Assembly: GCA_026545225.1 (NCBI GenBank)
Contig: CM048850.1
Location: forward strand, 1,612,001-1,676,000
DNA length: 64,000 nucleotides
Direction of reading: 5' to 3'
Source: Cornus controversa
Taxonomy: Eukaryota; Streptophyta; Magnoliopsida; Cornales; Cornaceae
Below, piece by piece: positions 58,793-64,000 of the stretch. The notes beneath the pieces were generated by a model. The model was not told the DNA's origin. It searched no databases and saw only the letters and a program-made list of their open reading frames with translations. A program made the translations under genes and the position numbers. Each line of letters begins with the position of its first letter. The stretch's first letter is position 1.

Positions 58793-60358
58793 TGTAAAGA
58801 TCGTGTCCAATTTGGGCTATTTTTTGAATTTTTCATCATTTATTACTTTAAATGCATTTTAAATGATATTTAACATGTTTTGAATGTGGGGAACATGTTT
58901 AGAAGGTTGGAATATGGTTTTGGAAAGTTTTGAGAACTTTTAAAAAAAATTTGACTTTTTGGTCAAACTAGGGCCCGGGATGCGACTTAAGTGGGCCCAG
59001 GAATTTAAAAAATTCTCAAAAATATTTTTTTTGGGAAATTACTTAAATGAAATGTTTAGAGTGTTAAGGAAGTGATTTCAAGTCCAACGGAATTTTTGAG
59101 AATTAATTCGGAGGTCGGGAGGGTACGTTAAGTGGCCCGGGGGCAAAACGATCTTTTCGCACCCCTAGGAGTGAAATAAATATCCCAAGGTCTGGGATAT
59201 TTCATATTTATAGATCTCAATCTCTCTCTAAAAGTCACCACTTCATCTCTCTCCCTTCTCTCTAGATTTTAGGTCACTTGTGGCATGATTTGTAAGATTC
59301 CGAAGAAGGAAAGTGTGTAGAGGGCGTTGAGGGCTTCGGTTTGAACCGATCAAAGTCTGTGTTTCATAAAGTTGGAACGGCTGAAATTTTTAAAAGAGGT
59401 ATTCAAAGCTTGGGAATTGAGGTAGGGGTGCTATACTCATCTTTACTTTGATTCTATAGGTTACATATTTGTGACATGAAAGATAAGTTGAGATTTTTTG
59501 AGTTTAGGGTTTTATGTATATGTATTTATATATAAATGTGATTTATGAATATGTATAGGTCTAACATGCTAGTTAGGGCTCATATGTGTTGTATATGTGA
59601 TATTGAGACTATATATGTTAATTGTTGAAAATGTGTTCATTTGGTGAAAACATGAAAATGTGGGTGTTTATAGATTTATGCATGAAAGATATGACTTTCT
59701 TGAAAAATGCATAAGCATGATGATTTCCATGATGTGAGTGTGATGACATTGTGACAATCTTGAAGTGAAGAAAAATGCATTGATTTGATAAAATGCATTG
59801 TATTGTGTTGATTGAGTGCATTGATGTGATTATGTGCACTATATGAAAAACAAAGTTTTTGGGGCGTGACAACATTGAAAATTAAGATAAGGGGATGACC
59901 CCTAGGGTGAAAGACCTAAGACTTGGCCAAGCGGATGGCGCATCCGTCGGAATAGTGAACCAAGAAGCGTAAGCAGAGTTTGGGTGCCGAATAGACCCTT
60001 ACTATGAGGTGGTTTGATAAGCTAATCCCCATTGAATTGATTTTCGGACTTATGTGGTGTGAGTTTTACATTGAATTGAGACTTGATCAATTTGCTATAT
60101 GTATGTATACATTGGAATGTGAAGCATCACGCATGATTTATAAAACGTGATTGTTTAGGGGTAAAAAGTATGGATATTTGTCATATAGATTGTAATGACT
60201 TCATATGCATCCATACATGGCCGCTTGAGTTAGAGTAGAGTTGGGTGGATCATTCCTACTGAGCCACAGTGGTGCTCACCCCCTATATACAATTTTTTTT
60301 CAGATAAGGTACCAATGGAGGATGAGCCATGATTAGCTCAATGGACCTTGTTAAGTTT
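58793..60358 (+). mobile_element. L3-family LTR, truncated on the right
   Basis: It starts TGTAAAGATCGTGTCC like the L3 start at 7857 and shows the GGGCCCGGGATGCGACTTAAG box. It continues through the promoter and leader, and at 60245-60330 has the TACTGAGCCACAGTGGTGCTC box seen at 34168-34200. The second Athila-like LTR cuts it at 60359. A GGGGCGTGACA at 59862-59872 resembles an LTR end, so a composite structure is possible. Confidence 0.65.
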
Positions 60359-61748
60359 TGATTGGCGTTGAATGTTACGCATTCTAGCCTCTTAATTTGC
60401 ATATTTTATTCTCTTAGTGATAGTTTATATGTGATTTTACTCTGTTTTTGTTTTTTCTGTCTTTTTCGGGGCCTTAATGATTATTTCAGATAAAACCATG
60501 ATTTTGGGCTTTTAAAGATGATATTCAAGAAGGTTATATGAAGCCTACATCTAATGGGTCTATTCAACTCCATATTTCAACTCAAATCAGCCCAAGGAAG
60601 AGGTTCAAGAGAATTTCAACTACTTAAGAAGATTATGGGCCTGAAGCCCAATTCTACACTTAATCCAGTTTTAATCTCGTTTTGGAAAGTGGACTGAAAA
60701 GCTTATTTTCAAGAGTCAATTCGACTTAATTCTCGCGTAGGTTGAACGAAATTCGATTCTGGACACTTTTGTATTTCACGAAAATTTCGTGAATCGGACT
60801 TCTACTGGGTCAAAACTTGGACTGAATGTCAGCAGAAAAATATACCTATTTTGGGCGGGAAAACCCTAATTTTCTCCTAATTGGATTAGGACTTTATCTC
60901 CTAATTAGATTAGGACTTTATGTATTCTCTTGGGGTATAAAGATGTGAATTGGAGGCTGTTTTGAGGGAGAAAAAGAAGTGGAGGCCAGGGCAGAGAAGA
61001 CAGAGACAATCCGGGTTTTATTTACTTATTATATCTTTTATTTATTTGTTATCTTCTTCTTCTATCATGTGTAACTAAACTCCTCAACTAGGGTTGAGGA
61101 GGAAACCTCCATTAATGAAGTGAAGTTCTTTTGTTCATTAATTGATTCCCATGTGTGTGATTTAATTGCTTATGATTTTCGCTTCTTGTGATTAATTATT
61201 TTATAATTCTTTCACCATCTATATCATGTATATGTGGTAGTTAGAAAGTATTATAATTAATCTAAGCTTGGGTTTGTATTTCTTAAAAGTGATAATCTTT
61301 GATCTTATGTTTTTCATTAAATTGGATACATAGGATGCTTAGAATTTTACACTAGTGAAGCGAAGAAAAATCTACCTTTTTGATATATTTTTCATAGTGC
61401 TTTATTGTTAAATCTTGAGTTAGCAATAGATTGATTTCTTGATTGCTATTCTAAATTTGGGGATTAATAAATGAATATTAGAAGTTTCATGGATTTAATG
61501 GTGGTGGAATCCAAAACCTTAGTTATTTTCTCTATTTGATTTTAATTGTATTATTTTATTTGCATGTTAGTTTAATCTCTCTCAAATCAACCAAATTTTG
61601 TTTAAACTAGATTAGTTTTAAATTAATTTGAATTTGCATTAGTTTTTCTTCTCAAAGCATTCCCTTGGGTTCGACCTCGTTCTTGCCAATCTATACTTCA
61701 ATAGATTCGTACACTTGCGAGTTATTTAACAATTTTAAAACAACATCA
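60359..61748 (+). repeat. 5' LTR of Gypsy-3, 1390 bp
   Basis: It begins TGATTGGCGTTGAATG and ends AACAACATCA, as judged by comparison with the TSD-bounded solo LTR and by the primer site just inside. Confidence 0.8.
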
Positions 61749-61754
61749 AGTTTT

Positions 61755-61772
61755 TGGCGTCGTTGCTGGGAA
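61755..61772 (+). other. Primer binding site of Gypsy-3
   Basis: TGGCGTCGTTGCTGGGAA is a decayed form of the Asp-tRNA complement used by the Athila element, at the same 6-7 bp spacing from the LTR. Confidence 0.75.
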
Positions 61773-62911
61773 TCGCAAACAAGAAAACTAATCAAATTTC
61801 AATTGATTTAATTCTTCTAGTAGTTATAATTTAGTTTTTTTTTCTTTTCTTTTCTTTTTATTATTAAAAAAAAAAACTTTTTCTTTATTATTATAGTTTA
61901 GTTTTAGTTTTAGTTTTAGTTTTATTAATTTTATTTTTATTATTATTTTTCTTAGTTTAGTTTTAGTTTTATTTTATTGTTTTTGTTTTACCTGATACTT
62001 CTTGAATTCTGTAGGTGGTATTGTTGAAAATTGCCTTTTTCGCATGTTCTTAGGCACTACTTTGGAATCCAAGTAAGTACTTTTTTTTTCTTTTCGTTTA
62101 TTTATATTTTTCTTTTCTTAGATTAGGAAAACATAGATTTTTGTTTTAGGTTGATAACTTTTTGGATGAGAACTTTAGGATAGAATAACTTAGAAATAGC
62201 CTTAGGGTCACACTTTCTTCAAGTTTATTTTATATTTTATTTTATTTTCTCTAATTTAAAAAAAAAAAAAAGAAGAAAGACCACACACTCACTCACTTTT
62301 TATTTTTATTTTATTTTTGTTTTTATGGTGTGTTTTGTTTGTGCATTTTAATTTAGCATTTTTGCATTAAAATTTTAGTAAGGGCACAAATCCCCAACAA
62401 GATAAGGATTGGATTTCATCACCAATTCCTTGCCCAACTAGGTTAAAAATCTCCTTGCATTTGTCTATCCCAAGCCAAATTTAGTTTAAATTTAAAATCA
62501 AGTAGACATTGGCCATAGGAATTCATATAGCTTATAGGACCCTCTTGGACAGAGTTAACTTTTGGTAACTCCAGTGAGCACCTTCCAACTTCACAATGTC
62601 TAGAAAAGTTCCGAGGAGATTGGTTTTTAAGTGGGACCATTTGTGACCTCTCCAATCTATCTTAGAAACTTTCCTGGTTGTGTTGTTGGTGGGGCTTAAC
62701 TGGTAATCCTCTAGTTCCTCTGAAAGGGAGTAGAAGCTGTCTAATTAGGTAAGAATTATTTTGGAACTAGTCCAGATAATTCTTTAGGAAAATAAATAAA
62801 AAAAAAAAATTAAAATAGAAATCACTAACCTTGAATTAAATTTGAAAAATAAATAAATAAATAAATTTTGCTTGTTTATTTGGTTGGTGTTTTTGTGAGT
62901 CATTTTAGTGT
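61773..62911 (+). other. Gypsy-3 untranslated leader
   Basis: T-rich and A-rich runs and a repeated TAGTTTTAGTTT stretch near 61890-61960; no supported ORF. Confidence 0.55.
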
Positions 62912-64000
62912 ATGTTAGGTTGTCGATCTCTGAATCCAGAGTTGCTTCCATTAGATCTTGAGATTGAGAGAACCTTTCGAAAGGGTGTGAAAAATTCTAG
63001 TGTTAGAGATCCTTCTTTACCCAAGATGGCAGATCCCGTTGAAACTAAATCCCTTAAGGACTATTACACTCCCGTGCAGATTACAAATCCGTCTTGCGTT
63101 GTGTTACCTGCTACCCAACAGGGACATTTTGAGATAGGGGCGGCGGTAATTAATTTACTGCCCACTTTTAGAGGTCTTAGTTCTGATGACCCATACCTCC
63201 ATGTTAAGGAATTTCTAGAGATTTGCTCCACACTACATTTTCAACATATTTCTGAGGAGTCAATTAAATTGCAGTTATTTCTATTCTCTTTGAAAGAGAA
63301 AGCAAAATCTTGGTTATACTCACTGAAACCCGCGTCTGTCAATTCATGGGATGGGTTATGCACCAAATTTCTTACCAAGTTCTTTCCCATACACAAAACT
63401 AACGCCCTTCGTCGAAATATCATGCAATTTACTCAAAAAGAGGGTGAGGAGTTTTACATATGTTGGGAAAAATTTAACGATCTTCTCCTTAAGTGTCCCC
63501 ATCATGGTTTTGCCAAGTGGTAATTAGTTCAATTCTTTTATGAGGGGTTGTCACCCCATAATCGTCAACTAATTGAGTAACGAGGTGGGGTAGAATTTAT
63601 GTCTAAGAATGAGGATGAAACATGGAAATTTCTTGATGCATTGTCAGAGAACTCTCAACAATGGGAGTACTCAGGGAGGGTTGAAAGGAGTGGTCTATCA
63701 ATGCTCTCAGAACCCAAAAAGGGAGGAATTTATGAGGTCCGAGAGGAAACCGATTTGAGTGCGAGGATAGCTAGTCTAACTAGGAAAGTGGAGGCTATAG
63801 AGACGAGTAAAGGAAGTAATTCGTCTGTTTGTGCAGTTAGTGAGGTGTGTCAATTATGTGAGAGTTTTTCTCATACGGCTAAAACTTGTCCATCTATTGC
63901 ATCTTTTCATGAGTGTATAGCCGAACAAGCCAATGCACTCAATTCCTATAAGAAACCATTTGACAGCCCATATTCTGACACATATAATCCTAATTGGAAT
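62912..64000 (+). pseudogene. Gypsy-3 gag, running off the window
   Basis: The frame begins MLGCRSLNPELLPLDLEIER, closely like the Athila gag start. It shows the gag domain (FLFSLKEKAKSWLYSL, FLTKFFPIHKT, FYICWEKFNDLLLKCPHH) and a CCHC knuckle (CQLCESFSHTAKTC) near 63850. Two TAA stops, at 63521-63523 and 63578-63580, replace likely Gln codons. The frame stays open otherwise to the window end. Confidence 0.85.

Larger units (their letters stand above)
60359..64000 (+). mobile_element. Second Athila-like gypsy element (Gypsy-3), 5' part
   Basis: A 1390-bp LTR, an Asp-tRNA-like primer site and a gag related to that at 40719-42554 follow in order and run off the window. Its LTR is related to the solo LTR at 44878-46384. 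Confidence 0.85.

Overview
The window is nuclear DNA of a flowering plant, most likely a eudicot. The signs are Ty1/copia, Ty3/gypsy and CACTA elements with plant-type primer sites, GT-AG introns, AT-rich spacers and a two-exon RTM2/HSP20-like gene. Most of it is transposable-element DNA. Only one host gene looks intact: an RTM2-like gene on the minus strand at 54447-55598. A second, dead copy of that gene lies in tandem. Its exon 2 is at 820-1703 and its exon 1 is at 51068-51176, now 49 kb apart.

That 49 kb gap is a stack of insertions, most of them dated relative to each other by exact target-site duplications (TSDs). Copia-1 (1973-50371, TSD TTGAC) sits in the intron of the dead gene. An Athila-type gypsy element (3532-44259, minus strand, TSD GGAAG) sits in Copia-1. 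A long-LTR element here called L3 (7857-35568, TSD TCGGC) interrupts the third ORF of the Athila element. L3 contains two further insertions: a CACTA transposon (8540-21990, TSD AAG) and a non-autonomous element with 4.28-kb LTRs (22373-33515, TSD GAAAA). The CACTA element carries a truncated second Athila copy (8968-13071). A gypsy solo LTR (44878-46384, TSD CTGTG) sits in the right part of Copia-1.

The left edge (1-631) is the 3' end of another copia element. From 57.9 kb to the right edge there are fragments of L3-family LTRs (57870-60358), then the 5' LTR, primer site and gag of a second Athila-like element that runs off the window. The stretches 51.5-54.4 kb and 56-57.9 kb hold no recognisable gene; the first contains a probable hAT remnant.

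Most retroelement proteins are broken by a few in-frame stops, nearly all explicable by C-to-T change. The two 4.28-kb LTRs are almost identical, so that insertion is very recent. The observation I rate highest is a row of stem-loops in the L3 LTR (33643-33966). Five have a loop of exactly 15 nt with conserved sequence, while their stems differ in sequence yet pair perfectly. Related stem-loop sets occur in the 4.28-kb LTRs, and a separate family of TCGAT-palindrome arrays is shared by the Athila and L3 elements.
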